A DNA stretch of 64,000 nucleotides from Zavarzinella formosa DSM 19928 (GTDB taxonomy: Bacteria > Planctomycetota > Planctomycetia > Gemmatales > Gemmataceae), in assembly GCF_000255705.1 (NCBI RefSeq), contig NZ_JH636442.1:263546-327545 (forward strand). Reading direction: 5' to 3'. Below are positions 44,772 through 54,094 of this stretch, in pieces. The translations under genes and the position numbers were made by a program. How positions within the stretch are numbered: the stretch's first letter is position 1; the number at the start of each line of letters is the position of its first letter. The notes below the pieces were generated by a model. That model had not been told where the DNA came from. It made no database searches and was given only the letters and a program-made list of their open reading frames with translations.

Positions 44772-45968
44772 GTGTCCCAACTGACCGCCATGCAACGGAA
44801 AACCGTCCCCGATTCGGGTCGGCGGCGCGTGGTAATCCTCGGGTCCACCGGGTCCATCGGTTGCAATACGCTGGACGTTTTGCGGTTGCACCCTGATCGG
44901 TTTGAGGTCATCGGACTGGTCGCCCACCGGAATGCGGCGACGTTACGGGCGCAGGCTGGCGAGTTTGAACCAAAATGGGTCGCCCTGACAGGCGAAGAAC
45001 ATCCCGAGGGATCAGTCAGCGGTCCGTGGGCAACTGTTCATACCCAGACGGAGTTGCTGGAACGAATCCAGGCCCCGGATGTGGACATCGTTGTCTCGGC
45101 CATCGTCGGCGCGGCCGGACTGCTCACCACTTGGGCCGCCGTGGACGCGGGCAAGGATGTGGCGCTGGCCAACAAGGAAACAATGGTTCTGGCCGGTTCC
45201 CTTGTCATGGAACGGGCCACCCAAACCGGCTCCCGGATACTTCCGGTGGACAGCGAGCATAGCGCGATTTTCCAGGCAATGGAAGGGCACCGCGATTCCG
45301 TGGAACGGGTCGTTCTCACCGGCAGCGGCGGCCCGTTCCGGGGGAAATCTCGCGAAGCGTTGAAGAAAGTCACCGTGGCCGAGGCTCTGAATCATCCGAC
45401 TTGGAAGATGGGGCCGAAGATCACCGTCGATTCGGCGACCTTGATGAACAAAGCCTTGGAAGTCATCGAAGCCAAATGGCTCTTCGGCTTGGATGCCGAC
45501 CAAATCCGGGTGATTGTGCATCCCGAATCGATCGTGCATTCCTTCGTGGAGTTTCGGGACGGGTCGGTCCTCGCCCAATTGTCCCCGCCGGACATGCGAT
45601 TGCCGATCCAGTTTGCCCTGACCTACCCGGAACGCTGGCCAAGCCCGACCCGCCGGATGAACTGGACGGAATTGAATCAGTTGCGATTCGAGCAACCAGA
45701 CCCGGAAACCTTTCCCGCTCTTTCCCTCGGCTTCCGGGTCGCCCGCGACGGGGGAACCAGCGGTGCCGTGTTGAACGCGGCGAACGAAGTCGCGGTCGAA
45801 CGGTTTCTGGCGGGGGAAATTTCATTCCCCGAGATTCCCCGGATCGCCGCCGATGTGTTGAACGCCCATTCCCTGAACCGACGCCCGACCCTGGACGAAC
45901 TTCTGGCCGCCGACCGTTGGGCCAGAACGGAAGTCGCCCGCTGGATCACCAACAACCGAACCCGATGA
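44772..45968 (+). CDS. dxr: 1-deoxy-D-xylulose-5-phosphate reductoisomerase
   Basis: A 398-residue enzyme of the non-mevalonate isoprenoid pathway; it converts DXP to MEP with NADPH. The N-terminal Rossmann motif is ILGSTGSIGCNTLDV. The substrate/metal site includes ALANKETMVLAG, LPVDSEHSAIFQ (Asp and Glu ligands) and SATLMNKALEVIEA, and the flexible loop is ALNHPTWKMGPKITVD. The start is probably GTG 44772, with GAGAG upstream; ATG 44790 is an alternative. The gene overlaps rseP by 4 bases (ATGA), an arrangement in line with the dxr-rseP linkage seen in many bacteria. Confidence 0.96.
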   Translation: MSQLTAMQRKTVPDSGRRRVVILGSTGSIGCNTLDVLRLHPDRFEVIGLVAHRNAATLRAQAGEFEPKWVALTGEEHPEGSVSGPWATVHTQTELLERIQAPDVDIVVSAIVGAAGLLTTWAAVDAGKDVALANKETMVLAGSLVMERATQTGSRILPVDSEHSAIFQAMEGHRDSVERVVLTGSGGPFRGKSREALKKVTVAEALNHPTWKMGPKITVDSATLMNKALEVIEAKWLFGLDADQIRVIVHPESIVHSFVEFRDGSVLAQLSPPDMRLPIQFALTYPERWPSPTRRMNWTELNQLRFEQPDPETFPALSLGFRVARDGGTSGAVLNAANEVAVERFLAGEISFPEIPRIAADVLNAHSLNRRPTLDELLAADRWARTEVARWITNNRTR

Positions 45969-48289
45969 ACGATATCTCACCCGAAAACCCGACACCGACC
46001 CAAGCCGCCAAAACCGACAAACCCGGTAACTGGCTCTCCCAAAACTACATGCCGGTATTGTTTGTCGCCGGCGTCGTGGGGGTGATTGTCTGGAGGGGCC
46101 TCTATGTGGGGGATGTGGTTCTCGCCGCCCTGGGCTTGGGAACCGTTATCTTTTTGCATGAACTCGGGCACTTTCTGGCCGCGAAGTTCTGCGACGTCCA
46201 TGTGGAAACCTTCAGCATCGGCTTCGGCAAGCCGATCCCCGGCTGCCAGTTCCGGTACGGGGAAACGACCTACAAACTCGGTTGGATTCCGCTTGGCGGC
46301 TATGTGAAGATGATTGGCGAAGGGGACAACGCCGACAGCGACGAAGCCGAGGAAGATCCCCGGTCGTTCAAAAACAAAAAAGTTTACCAGCGGATGCTAA
46401 TCATCTCGGCCGGGGTGATTATGAACCTGATTTTGGGCATTAGCTGCTTCATCGTGGCCTATTCCCACGGTGTCGAGGAAGCTCCGGGCATCATCGGTTA
46501 CATCAGCCCCGGTTCCCCGGCCTGGCAGGCCGGCATCCGGGCTGATTCAGTGGTTCTGCAAATCGGCGGCATCGAAAAACCCACCTATCCGGACATCCGC
46601 ACGAAGGTGATGAGTTCTTCCCGCAAGGACATCATCCCGATTCGCATCAAGCAACGCGACGGCAGCGAAGTGACCATCGACGTTGTCCCCCGGCGGGACG
46701 AGGGGGAATTGTTTCCGATGATCGGCATCGGCAGCACGGAGCAATTAACCCTCGCCAAGGCGGGGCGGAAGGGGGAGGTCAGAATCGCCATCCCCGGAAG
46801 CGCCGCCAGCAATGCGAAGACTGCCGGGGATGTGGGATTTATGCCGGGTGACCGGTTGATCGCCACTTCGGACCCCGAAAACCCGGCCGTGATGAAGGAT
46901 CTGCCGGTGGATCAACGAGACCCGTCCGGCAAGAAACTCGACTTCTTTGAGTTTCGGGATCGTATGCAACTGATGCGGGACAAGACGGTGACCGTGCGAG
47001 TGGATCGTAACGGGCAATCAATCGACATCCCGGTCAACCCGGAACCCACGCTTATTCTCCCCGGCGTTCGCCTGCAAATCGGGCGAATTTCGGCCCTGCG
47101 AGTCAATTCACCGGCGACACAGGCCAAACCGGTTGAGGGCGCCACGGAACCCGGTTTGGTGGCGATTAACCCTGATGTGCCTGATTCGGGCGACCGACTG
47201 ATCGCCGTGGAAATCACCAAGCCGGGCGGCCAGAAGAAGCGTTTTGTGGACATCCCGAATCCAAAGATGGAAGACAAGGTTCAAGAAGTGATTCTCGATC
47301 CTGCCCGGCTTCCTTATGAGCTGAGCGAATGGGCCGAAGAATGGATTCGACACCCAAGATACTCCGAGCCTCTCAAATTCCCCCCCGTGCGCGTGACCGT
47401 GATGCGTTCGCCCACGGATGCCTCGCAGAAGACCCCGCGACGATGCGGTTATGATCTGGAATGGGATCCCAGTTATCGCTTCAGCTATGAGCCGGTGATT
47501 AGCTCCAATTCCCCCCTGACGATTCCCGGCTTGGGCATCGCCTATCAGGTGGAAACAACCATCGACGACGTGACCAAGGGATCGGCCGCCGAAGTGGCGG
47601 GTTTGAAGAAATCCGATGTCATCATCGCGGCCAGGCACAAATACATCACCCTCCAAAACAAGTCGGAGGACTCGGATTGGATTCCCCTCAAGCAACACCA
47701 AGGGGCAATCCTTTCATTCTTCGTGGCCAGAATGGACGCGCCGGAGTTGGAACTCAAGATCCGGCGGCCGGTGGAAAACGAAAACCGGTTCGAGGATTTG
47801 GAGTTCAAGCTCACGGCTGTCCGTGACGCGACCTGGCCGCAAAATGAACGCGGCTTCAAGTTTGAAGCGGACACCCGGACGCAAAAAGCCGAGGATTTTT
47901 GGGAAGCCGTGCAATTCGGCGGCCAGCGCACGGTTCGCCTGATCCGCACCATTTACCAGCAACTTTATGCCTTGGCTTCGGGAAATATCTCTGTCAAGTC
48001 GATGAACGGCCCGCTGTCAATCGCGGACATCTCATACAAGATCGTCGGCCACGACATGTGGACGTTTATCGTGTTCATCGGGATGATCAGCCTGAATCTG
48101 GCCGTGGTGAATTTCCTGCCCGTCCCGGTGCTGGACGGCGGGCACATGGTATTTCTGATTTACGAATGGATTCGCGGCAAACCCGCCCCGGAAAAGCTGA
48201 TGGAATGGTCGATGTATCTGGGGTTGGGGATGATCTTCAGTCTGATGTTCTTTGTGATTTATCTGGATGTGAGACGCCTGTTTTTCTGA
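45965..48289 (+). CDS. rseP: Site-2 protease RseP-like, enlarged
   Basis: A 774-residue M50 intramembrane metalloprotease. The zinc motif HELGH is at residues 65-69 within a membrane helix (LGLGTVIFLHELGHF), and the second ligand motif LDGGH is at 723-727. Other transmembrane helices are near 30-45, 150-165 and the C-terminus. Between the catalytic halves there is a very long periplasmic region with PDZ-like segments (GSPAWQAGIRADSVVLQIGG and AAEVAGLKKSDVIIAARHKY). E. coli RseP has about 450 residues, so this protein carries roughly 300 extra residues in the PDZ region. It would cleave membrane-anchored regulators such as anti-sigma factors. The reading frame is open upstream within dxr, but the ATGA overlap marks the start. 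Confidence 0.93.
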   Translation: MNDISPENPTPTQAAKTDKPGNWLSQNYMPVLFVAGVVGVIVWRGLYVGDVVLAALGLGTVIFLHELGHFLAAKFCDVHVETFSIGFGKPIPGCQFRYGETTYKLGWIPLGGYVKMIGEGDNADSDEAEEDPRSFKNKKVYQRMLIISAGVIMNLILGISCFIVAYSHGVEEAPGIIGYISPGSPAWQAGIRADSVVLQIGGIEKPTYPDIRTKVMSSSRKDIIPIRIKQRDGSEVTIDVVPRRDEGELFPMIGIGSTEQLTLAKAGRKGEVRIAIPGSAASNAKTAGDVGFMPGDRLIATSDPENPAVMKDLPVDQRDPSGKKLDFFEFRDRMQLMRDKTVTVRVDRNGQSIDIPVNPEPTLILPGVRLQIGRISALRVNSPATQAKPVEGATEPGLVAINPDVPDSGDRLIAVEITKPGGQKKRFVDIPNPKMEDKVQEVILDPARLPYELSEWAEEWIRHPRYSEPLKFPPVRVTVMRSPTDASQKTPRRCGYDLEWDPSYRFSYEPVISSNSPLTIPGLGIAYQVETTIDDVTKGSAAEVAGLKKSDVIIAARHKYITLQNKSEDSDWIPLKQHQGAILSFFVARMDAPELELKIRRPVENENRFEDLEFKLTAVRDATWPQNERGFKFEADTRTQKAEDFWEAVQFGGQRTVRLIRTIYQQLYALASGNISVKSMNGPLSIADISYKIVGHDMWTFIVFIGMISLNLAVVNFLPVPVLDGGHMVFLIYEWIRGKPAPEKLMEWSMYLGLGMIFSLMFFVIYLDVRRLFF

Positions 48290-48324
48290 CGTGTCAATCG
48301 GACAGATGTTGTGAAACTGATGTG

Positions 48325-48374
48325 ACGAGGCAAACATCATGTCACCCGTTTGCGGGTGTTGGTGTTTGCCTCGT
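48325..48374 (+). terminator. Terminator after rseP
   Basis: ACGAGGCAAACATCA and the following GTCACCCG pair with CGGGTG and GGTGTTTGCCTCGT, giving a long interrupted stem with a T-rich tail (GGTTTTTGAT). Confidence 0.82.
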
Positions 48375-48590
48375 GGTTTTTGATGGCGATTCCGAAGCCT
48401 CTGGAAACGGCCGGGGAAACGATCTGACTTCCATTTCCTCGACATCATTGTCAGGGTGGAATTGTGGCGCCTGAGCGGGATTGTGCGACCCCGGCGTCCG
48501 GTTGGATGGGATGGCCCGGTGGTTTCGCCATTCCCCTTCTTCAAGGGATTTCGGTATAACACGGGCACGCTTCAAGCCGGAGACTCCCCC

Positions 48591-50915
48591 GTGTGCTGGG
48601 CCTTTATCAGCAATTTGCAATCCCCGGAGTGGATCGACCTCACGGTTCCGGCCGGGTTGTTCGTCGCTTGGTTGCTGGCGGTGATCTTGATCCCCCATTA
48701 TGCCGTGAAGCCGGTGTTTTGGATCATCACTCGCACGCTCTATCGTCTCCACCCCATCGGCCGGGAAAACATCCCCCGCACCGGTCCGGTGTTGCTCCTC
48801 AGCAATCACGTCACTTATGTGGACTGGCTGCTCCTCTGGGCGGCCTCTCCCCGGCATGTCCGGTTTGTGGCTTACAAGGGGTTTACAAAGAATCCATTGT
48901 TCAAATGGTTCCTGCGGGTGACCGACTCGATCCTGATTGACGGCGAAGGCGGCCCCCGGCAGATTGTGCAGTCGTTGAAACAAATCGCGGAAGCCCTCGA
49001 CCGGGGGGAGGCGATCTGCCTCTTCCCCGAGGGGGCGTTATCGCGAGGGTCCGGCGTGATGTTGCCTTTTCGCCGGGGTTTTGAGCGGGTGTTGAAACAG
49101 ACGAAAAACCCCGTGACTGTTGTTCCCGTGTGCCTCTACCAACTCTGGGGCAGCTTGTTCAGTTACTCCGGGAACAAGGTGTTTTGGAAGTGGCCGCAGC
49201 ATCTCCCTTATCACGTGACCATCGTGTTCGGGAAGCCGATGCCGCAGACGGTGACGGCGATGGAAGTCCGGCTGGCGATCCAACAACTCACCGCCGAGAC
49301 GAGCATCATCGCCAGCAAACATCTGCGGCCGGTGCATCGGCAATTCGTCCGGCTCGCGTCCCGGTTCCGGTATTTTCGCAAACTTTGTTTCGTGGATGCC
49401 TCCACGCCAACCGCCCGCGAGATCAATTACCTGAAATCGCTCGTCGGCTGTATCTGTATGGCCCGTTGGCTGAAGCCGCAGATTGGCACGGAAAAGAATG
49501 TGGGGATCTGGCTGCCGACCAGCGTGGGCAGCGCGCTGGCCAACATTGCCTTGGCGTTCCATCACCGGGTTTCCGTGAACCTTAATTACACGATGGGAAT
49601 GGACGCTATTCGCTCAGCCGTTCGGCAGACCGGCATGAAAACCATCATCACCTCGAAGAAATTCCTCACGCGGGCGCCGTTGGAGATCGAGGGGGTCAAT
49701 CTGGTTTATTTAGAGGACGCCCTCCGAGGCATCACCAAATGGCAGCGAATCCGCAGCCTGCTGATGGTCGTCTTGTTGCCGGGTTGGGTGATCGAACGAT
49801 TGGTTCTTCGGCTTGGCGGGCACAAAATCGACGACTTGGTGACGATCATCTTTTCCAGCGGCAGCACCGGTGAACCGAAGGGAGTGATGCTCTCCCACCG
49901 GAACATCTCCAGCAATGCGGTCGCCTCCGTCAGCCATTTGGGCATCGTGCCCGGTGACAGCCTGATGGGGGTGCTGCCATTCTTCCATAGTTTCGGTTAC
50001 ACGGTTCTGCTCTGGCTTCCCCTCCAAATCGGGGCCGGCGTCGTTTACTACCCGGACCCCCGGCAGGCCAAGGAAATCGGTGAGTTGTGCAAGAAATTCA
50101 AGTGTATGGGGCTGATTAGCACCGCCACGTTCTTGCGGTTTTATCTGCGACGTTGCGACCCGGAAGATTTCAAGGCCCTGCGAATCCTCGTTTGCGGCGC
50201 GGAGAAACTCCCCCCCGCCCTCGCCCATGAATTCGAGGCGAAGTTCGGCATCCTGCCGATGGAAGGCTACGGCTGCACCGAGCTTTCGCCGGTGGTGAGC
50301 GCCAACGTGCCCGACGTGGAACTCAACGGCACCCGGCAGATTCGCAACAAAGTGGGAACCATCGGCCACCCGATTCCCGGCGTGGCCGCCCGCACCGTGG
50401 ACCCGGATACGCTCAACCCTCTTGCTGGCGGCGTTGAAGGAATGCTGCAAATCAAGGGGCCGAACGTGATGGTCGGCTATCTGGACCGCCCGGACCTGAC
50501 GGCCAAGGCCATCACCGATGGTTGGTACACGACCGGCGACATGGCCAAAATCGACGAGGATGGCTTCCTCACGATCACCGGGCGGCTATCGCGGTTTGCC
50601 AAGATCGGCGGGGAGATGGTCCCCTTGGAAAAGGTCGAAGAAGACCTTCATGCCGTGCTGGGCACGAACGACCGTGTGCTGGCCGTCACGGCCGTGCCGG
50701 ACGAACGCAAAGGGGAACGGTTGATCGTGCTGCATACCCCCGCGATGACGATGCCCGTAAAGGAACTGACAGATCAATTGGGAAAACGCGGCATTCCGAA
50801 CTTGTGGATTCCGGGTGATCGCGAATTCTATCCCGTGCCGGATCTTCCCTTGCTGGGCAGCGGCAAGCTCGACCTGAAACGGGTGAGGGAAATGGCGTTG
50901 GAGATCGTGAAATAA
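48591..50915 (+). CDS. Aas-like fusion: acyltransferase plus acyl-AMP ligase
   Basis: A 774-residue membrane-associated protein with two domains. The N-terminal glycerophospholipid acyltransferase (about 40-250) has the HX4D motif in SNHVTYVDW (H73, D78) and LFPEGALSR. The C-terminal AMP-forming ligase has the phosphate loop SSGSTGEPKG (near residue 421), GYGCTELSPVV and GWYTTGDMAKIDEDG. This resembles Aas, which recycles lysophospholipids by activating fatty acid on acyl carrier protein. The start is probably GTG 48591 with GGAG upstream and a possible -10 box at 48555; GTG 48456 would add 45 residues of little protein character. The stop overlaps the next ATG by one base (TAATG), so the next gene is coupled. 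Confidence 0.9.
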   Translation: MCWAFISNLQSPEWIDLTVPAGLFVAWLLAVILIPHYAVKPVFWIITRTLYRLHPIGRENIPRTGPVLLLSNHVTYVDWLLLWAASPRHVRFVAYKGFTKNPLFKWFLRVTDSILIDGEGGPRQIVQSLKQIAEALDRGEAICLFPEGALSRGSGVMLPFRRGFERVLKQTKNPVTVVPVCLYQLWGSLFSYSGNKVFWKWPQHLPYHVTIVFGKPMPQTVTAMEVRLAIQQLTAETSIIASKHLRPVHRQFVRLASRFRYFRKLCFVDASTPTAREINYLKSLVGCICMARWLKPQIGTEKNVGIWLPTSVGSALANIALAFHHRVSVNLNYTMGMDAIRSAVRQTGMKTIITSKKFLTRAPLEIEGVNLVYLEDALRGITKWQRIRSLLMVVLLPGWVIERLVLRLGGHKIDDLVTIIFSSGSTGEPKGVMLSHRNISSNAVASVSHLGIVPGDSLMGVLPFFHSFGYTVLLWLPLQIGAGVVYYPDPRQAKEIGELCKKFKCMGLISTATFLRFYLRRCDPEDFKALRILVCGAEKLPPALAHEFEAKFGILPMEGYGCTELSPVVSANVPDVELNGTRQIRNKVGTIGHPIPGVAARTVDPDTLNPLAGGVEGMLQIKGPNVMVGYLDRPDLTAKAITDGWYTTGDMAKIDEDGFLTITGRLSRFAKIGGEMVPLEKVEEDLHAVLGTNDRVLAVTAVPDERKGERLIVLHTPAMTMPVKELTDQLGKRGIPNLWIPGDREFYPVPDLPLLGSGKLDLKRVREMALEIVK

Positions 50916-51670
50916 TGGCCGCCGCACGCACCGCCAAAACCGTGTTGTTCCTCTGCACCGGCAATTACTACCGCAGCCGGTACGCGGAAATCGTCTTCAA
51001 TTCGATGGCCGAAAAGATGGGCCTGTCGTGGCGGGCCACCTCGGCCGGTCTTGCCCTCGAACGCGGTCGGGCCAACTTGGGGCCTATTTCCCGAACCACC
51101 GAAAAAGCAATTACTAGCAAGGGCATCAAGGCCGCCGAAGCGGTCGCCCGTCTTCCGCTGGCCGTGACGGAGGAATTGTTCGCCGCCGCGGATCGCGTCG
51201 TGGCGTTGAGCAAGAACGAGCATTTGCCACTGATGCAGGAACGTTGGCCCTCGTGGGTCGAAAAGCTGGAATATTGGTATGTGGAAGACGACCTCGTCGC
51301 CATTCCAGAAATCGAGCGGGAGTTGGCGGGTTTCGTCACCCGGCTGATCACCGGCGGCGTCCGGCAGGATGGCCCGCTTCCCCCGCCGGAACCGGAACCT
51401 GTGCCGGTGAAGAAGGAAGCCCCGAAGAAAGTTTTGACCGCCAAAGTGGGCCGCGAAACCGCTGGCCGCAAGGGGAAGGGTGTGACGACCATTTTCGACC
51501 TTCCCCTGAAAGAAGAAGAGTTAAAAGAACTGGCCGGCATCCTCAAGCAAAAATGTGGCACCGGCGGGACGGTGAAAGACGGCCGAATCGAGATCCAAGG
51601 TGACAACCGCGACCGCGTCTGCCAGGAACTTGAAAAGCTGGGGTACAAGGTGAAAAAGGCGGGCGGCTGA
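50915..51670 (+). CDS. Fusion of low-molecular-weight phosphatase domain and SUI1/eIF1 (YciH) domain
   Basis: A 251-residue single-frame protein. Residues 8-145 are like low-molecular-weight protein-tyrosine phosphatase/arsenate reductase: VLFLCTGNYYRSRYAE holds the CX5R phosphate loop (C14, R20), followed by SAGLALERGR. The general-acid Asp-Pro near the end of that domain is not evident (WYVEDDLVAIP instead). Residues 151-175 are a Pro/Lys-rich linker. Residues 176-250 are a SUI1/YciH domain, with KQKCGTGGTVKDGRIEIQGD and LEKLGYKVKKAGG at its end. SUI1 domains act in start-codon selection in eukaryotes; bacterial YciH is a weak translation factor. The joint role is unknown. The start overlaps the stop of the Aas-like gene. 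Confidence 0.88.
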   Translation: MAAARTAKTVLFLCTGNYYRSRYAEIVFNSMAEKMGLSWRATSAGLALERGRANLGPISRTTEKAITSKGIKAAEAVARLPLAVTEELFAAADRVVALSKNEHLPLMQERWPSWVEKLEYWYVEDDLVAIPEIERELAGFVTRLITGGVRQDGPLPPPEPEPVPVKKEAPKKVLTAKVGRETAGRKGKGVTTIFDLPLKEEELKELAGILKQKCGTGGTVKDGRIEIQGDNRDRVCQELEKLGYKVKKAGG

Positions 51671-51720
51671 GAGGCAAAGATCGTTGCCCATTTGCTCGTT
51701 CATCAGTTATAGTGATCCTC

Positions 51721-53097
51721 ATGCGGATCACCCTCAATCGCCGGGATTGGTTGCGGCTCGGCTTGGCCGGGATTCCGTGGCTGTCATCTCCGCTCGGGGC
51801 GAAAACACCCGTGTTGGCCGGAAAGGCAAAATCCGTGCTTCTGGTTTATACCAGTGGCGGGATGAGCCAGTTTGAATCGTGGGACCCGAAGCCCAACGCT
51901 CCCGCAGAAGTGCGGGGGGCTTTCGGGAGCATTGCCACCTCTGTGCCGGGGATTCGCTTCGGCGAACTCATGCCTCGTGTTGCTTCATTGGCCAACCGGA
52001 TGACTGTCATCCGCAGCATGAGCCACGATGACTTGGATCACGGATCGGCCGCCTATCTCACACTCACTGGCCAACCGCACGCCCGCAAATCTTCCAATCC
52101 GCTGCCGACGCCGAACGACTTCCCCACCCAATCAGCCATCCTCCGACGCCTTCGGCCCGCGAAAAACCTGCCTTACACCGCCGTGCATCTCAACGGCCCG
52201 CTGCTGGCCCCGCAATTGCCATCGGTGGGGCAAAACGCTGGGTTCCTCGGCCGGGCCTGCGAACCGTTGATCTTGGGAGATGTGACCGACGAACTGCCGA
52301 TGCTTCAAGGATTGGAACCACGGGCCGAATTGCCGAAACTCCGGCTCGACAGTCGCCGAAGTTTGCTTAACCAGTTGCAGGGGGCCACAGCCTTGCTGTC
52401 CAACCTTCCGGCGACCGTCGAGCGCGACCCGTTAAACCGGCAGGCTTATGAACTCCTCTCCACCCCGTCGGCCACGCGGGCCTTCGACTTGGAAGACGAA
52501 CCGGAGCGGGTCCGCGACCGTTACGGCCGCAACCGAGCCGGGCAGGCGTGTCTGCTCGCCCGCCGACTGGTCGAACGGGGTGTGCCGTGGGTAACGGTCT
52601 TCTTCAATCACGGCATTCGCGGACAGGATAAATCCCCGAACGACACGGACGAATACGGCTGGGACACCCACAACGATATTTTCCAGTCGATGAGGGATCA
52701 CCTGATGCCGCGATTCGATCTCGGCTTCTCGGCCCTGCTCGAAGACATGGAACAACGCGGCCTGTTGGAAACCACGCTGGTGGTGTGCTTGGGTGAATTT
52801 GGCCGCGCCCCGCGCGTGGCCCTCGAACCGAGATTCGACGGGGCGACGCCGGGCCGCAAGCATTGGGGCATGTGTTACTCCATCGCGATGGCCGGGGCAG
52901 GCGTGACTCGGGGCGCCACTTACGGATCGTCGGACAAAATCGGGGCCTATCCTTCGCTGAACCCAGTGACGCCGCCGGATGTGATGGCCACCCTCTTCCA
53001 CGCCCTCGGCATCGACCCCGCCGGTCACTTCCAAGACCTCGCCAACCGCCCGGTGCCGATCACTTCGGGGAAGCCCCTCCTCGGATTGTTCGCCTGA
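51721..53097 (+). CDS. DUF1501 domain-containing protein, Tat-type signal
   Basis: A 458-residue exported protein that starts MRITLNRRDWLRLGLAGIPW, with a twin-arginine-like motif (RRDWLRL) and a hydrophobic stretch. The DUF1501 family (sulfatase-like fold, very abundant in planctomycetes) is shown by VLLVYTSGGMSQFESWDPKP near the start, AYLTLTGQPH, ARRLVERGVPWVTVFFNH, and LLETTLVVCLGEFGRAP with GRKHWGMCYSIAMAG at the end. Members usually sit beside DUF1549/DUF1553 genes; here the nearest one is at 54095, beyond an opposing gene. The biochemical role of this family is not established. Confidence 0.92.
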   Translation: MRITLNRRDWLRLGLAGIPWLSSPLGAKTPVLAGKAKSVLLVYTSGGMSQFESWDPKPNAPAEVRGAFGSIATSVPGIRFGELMPRVASLANRMTVIRSMSHDDLDHGSAAYLTLTGQPHARKSSNPLPTPNDFPTQSAILRRLRPAKNLPYTAVHLNGPLLAPQLPSVGQNAGFLGRACEPLILGDVTDELPMLQGLEPRAELPKLRLDSRRSLLNQLQGATALLSNLPATVERDPLNRQAYELLSTPSATRAFDLEDEPERVRDRYGRNRAGQACLLARRLVERGVPWVTVFFNHGIRGQDKSPNDTDEYGWDTHNDIFQSMRDHLMPRFDLGFSALLEDMEQRGLLETTLVVCLGEFGRAPRVALEPRFDGATPGRKHWGMCYSIAMAGAGVTRGATYGSSDKIGAYPSLNPVTPPDVMATLFHALGIDPAGHFQDLANRPVPITSGKPLLGLFA

Positions 53098-53105
53098 AAA
53101 TCATC

Positions 53106-53939
53106 TCACTTTGGTTTCTCAATCGCCTCGGCAAGCAATTTCCCGAATTCGCGAGCGCTCCACAACGAACGGCCGACGCCCCAATTGGTGTCTTGGGCCA
53201 TCGCCGGGTCGATGTCCGCGAAGATGAAATCTTCCTGATGCCGGCGGGTGCGGACTACCATTTCTCCGTTCGGGTCCAGAATATAGCTGTCACCATAAGC
53301 CACACTTTCGCGGGCGAACGAAGGATCAATGCCGGGGGCCACGTTGTTGCCCCGCACGAAGAAGACGCGGTTTTCCACCGCACGGGCGGTATGGTCGTTG
53401 CGGACGTTCATGAAATGGTTGATGAGTCCGGTCGCTCCGATGGCGTTATAGTGCGGGGCGAAGATGATTTTCGCCCCCTTGATCGCCAGCAACCGGGCCG
53501 GCTCGATATAGCCACCGTCTGAACAGATGATGACGCCGAACTTGACGCCTGCTCGCTCGAACACCGGGAATTCGCGGCCCTGTTTGTGGAAGGGCATGTA
53601 TGCGGAGCATTTGCTGTATGTGCCAAGAACGTGTCCTTTGTGGATGATGGCAGATGTGTTGTAAAGGTCTTTGCCGCGACTCTCGTTGAAGCCGACGATG
53701 AACGTGGCCTCGGCTTGCATCGTCTTTTCCAGCACCTTCATCATCTGCGGCGAATCGAGCGAAAACGCCCCCTGTCGGGCCTTTTCGGCCGAGTCCGTAT
53801 AGCCCGTCAGATAGCACTCGGGAAAACTGACGACCTCCACGCGGTCGCGGTCGGCCCGCTTCAGGCTTTCGACCACTTTGGCGAGATTGCCGTCGAAATC
53901 GCCAAGTTTCGAGATCAACTGGAAATGACCGATGCGCAC
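53106..53939 (-). CDS. Carbon-nitrogen hydrolase (nitrilase superfamily)
   Basis: A 277-residue member of the nitrilase superfamily with the Glu-Lys-Cys triad E41 (VSFPECYLTGY), K110 (GTYSKCSAYMPF) and C139 (GVIICSDGGYIEPARLL). These enzymes hydrolyse amide or nitrile bonds in N-carbamoyl amino acids, amidines or deaminated glutathione; which applies is not decided by sequence. I place the start at GTG 53939 with GAGGCGG upstream; the longer frame to 54104 runs through the divergent promoter region and starts inside the neighbouring gene. It converges with the DUF1501 gene, leaving 8 bases between. Confidence 0.88.
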   Translation of the reverse strand: MRIGHFQLISKLGDFDGNLAKVVESLKRADRDRVEVVSFPECYLTGYTDSAEKARQGAFSLDSPQMMKVLEKTMQAEATFIVGFNESRGKDLYNTSAIIHKGHVLGTYSKCSAYMPFHKQGREFPVFERAGVKFGVIICSDGGYIEPARLLAIKGAKIIFAPHYNAIGATGLINHFMNVRNDHTARAVENRVFFVRGNNVAPGIDPSFARESVAYGDSYILDPNGEMVVRTRRHQEDFIFADIDPAMAQDTNWGVGRSLWSAREFGKLLAEAIEKPK

Positions 53940-54094
53940 GGGAACCGCCTCCGTCCGGGGTGTCGGGCGAATCTTTGGTACTGTATGGAATGAAACGCCG
54001 GGCGAGTTTTGCAGATGGATATCGGCAGGATTACATGATTGACAGTCACCCGCAAGACGGGTTAGCCTGTTAGAATGTGCCGAGGCCCGGAGCG

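Noticed and set aside
45401..45964. Upstream extension of the RseP-like frame within dxr
   Set aside because: The added 188 residues are Arg/Pro-rich out-of-frame dxr sequence; the ATGA overlap at 45965 gives the natural start.
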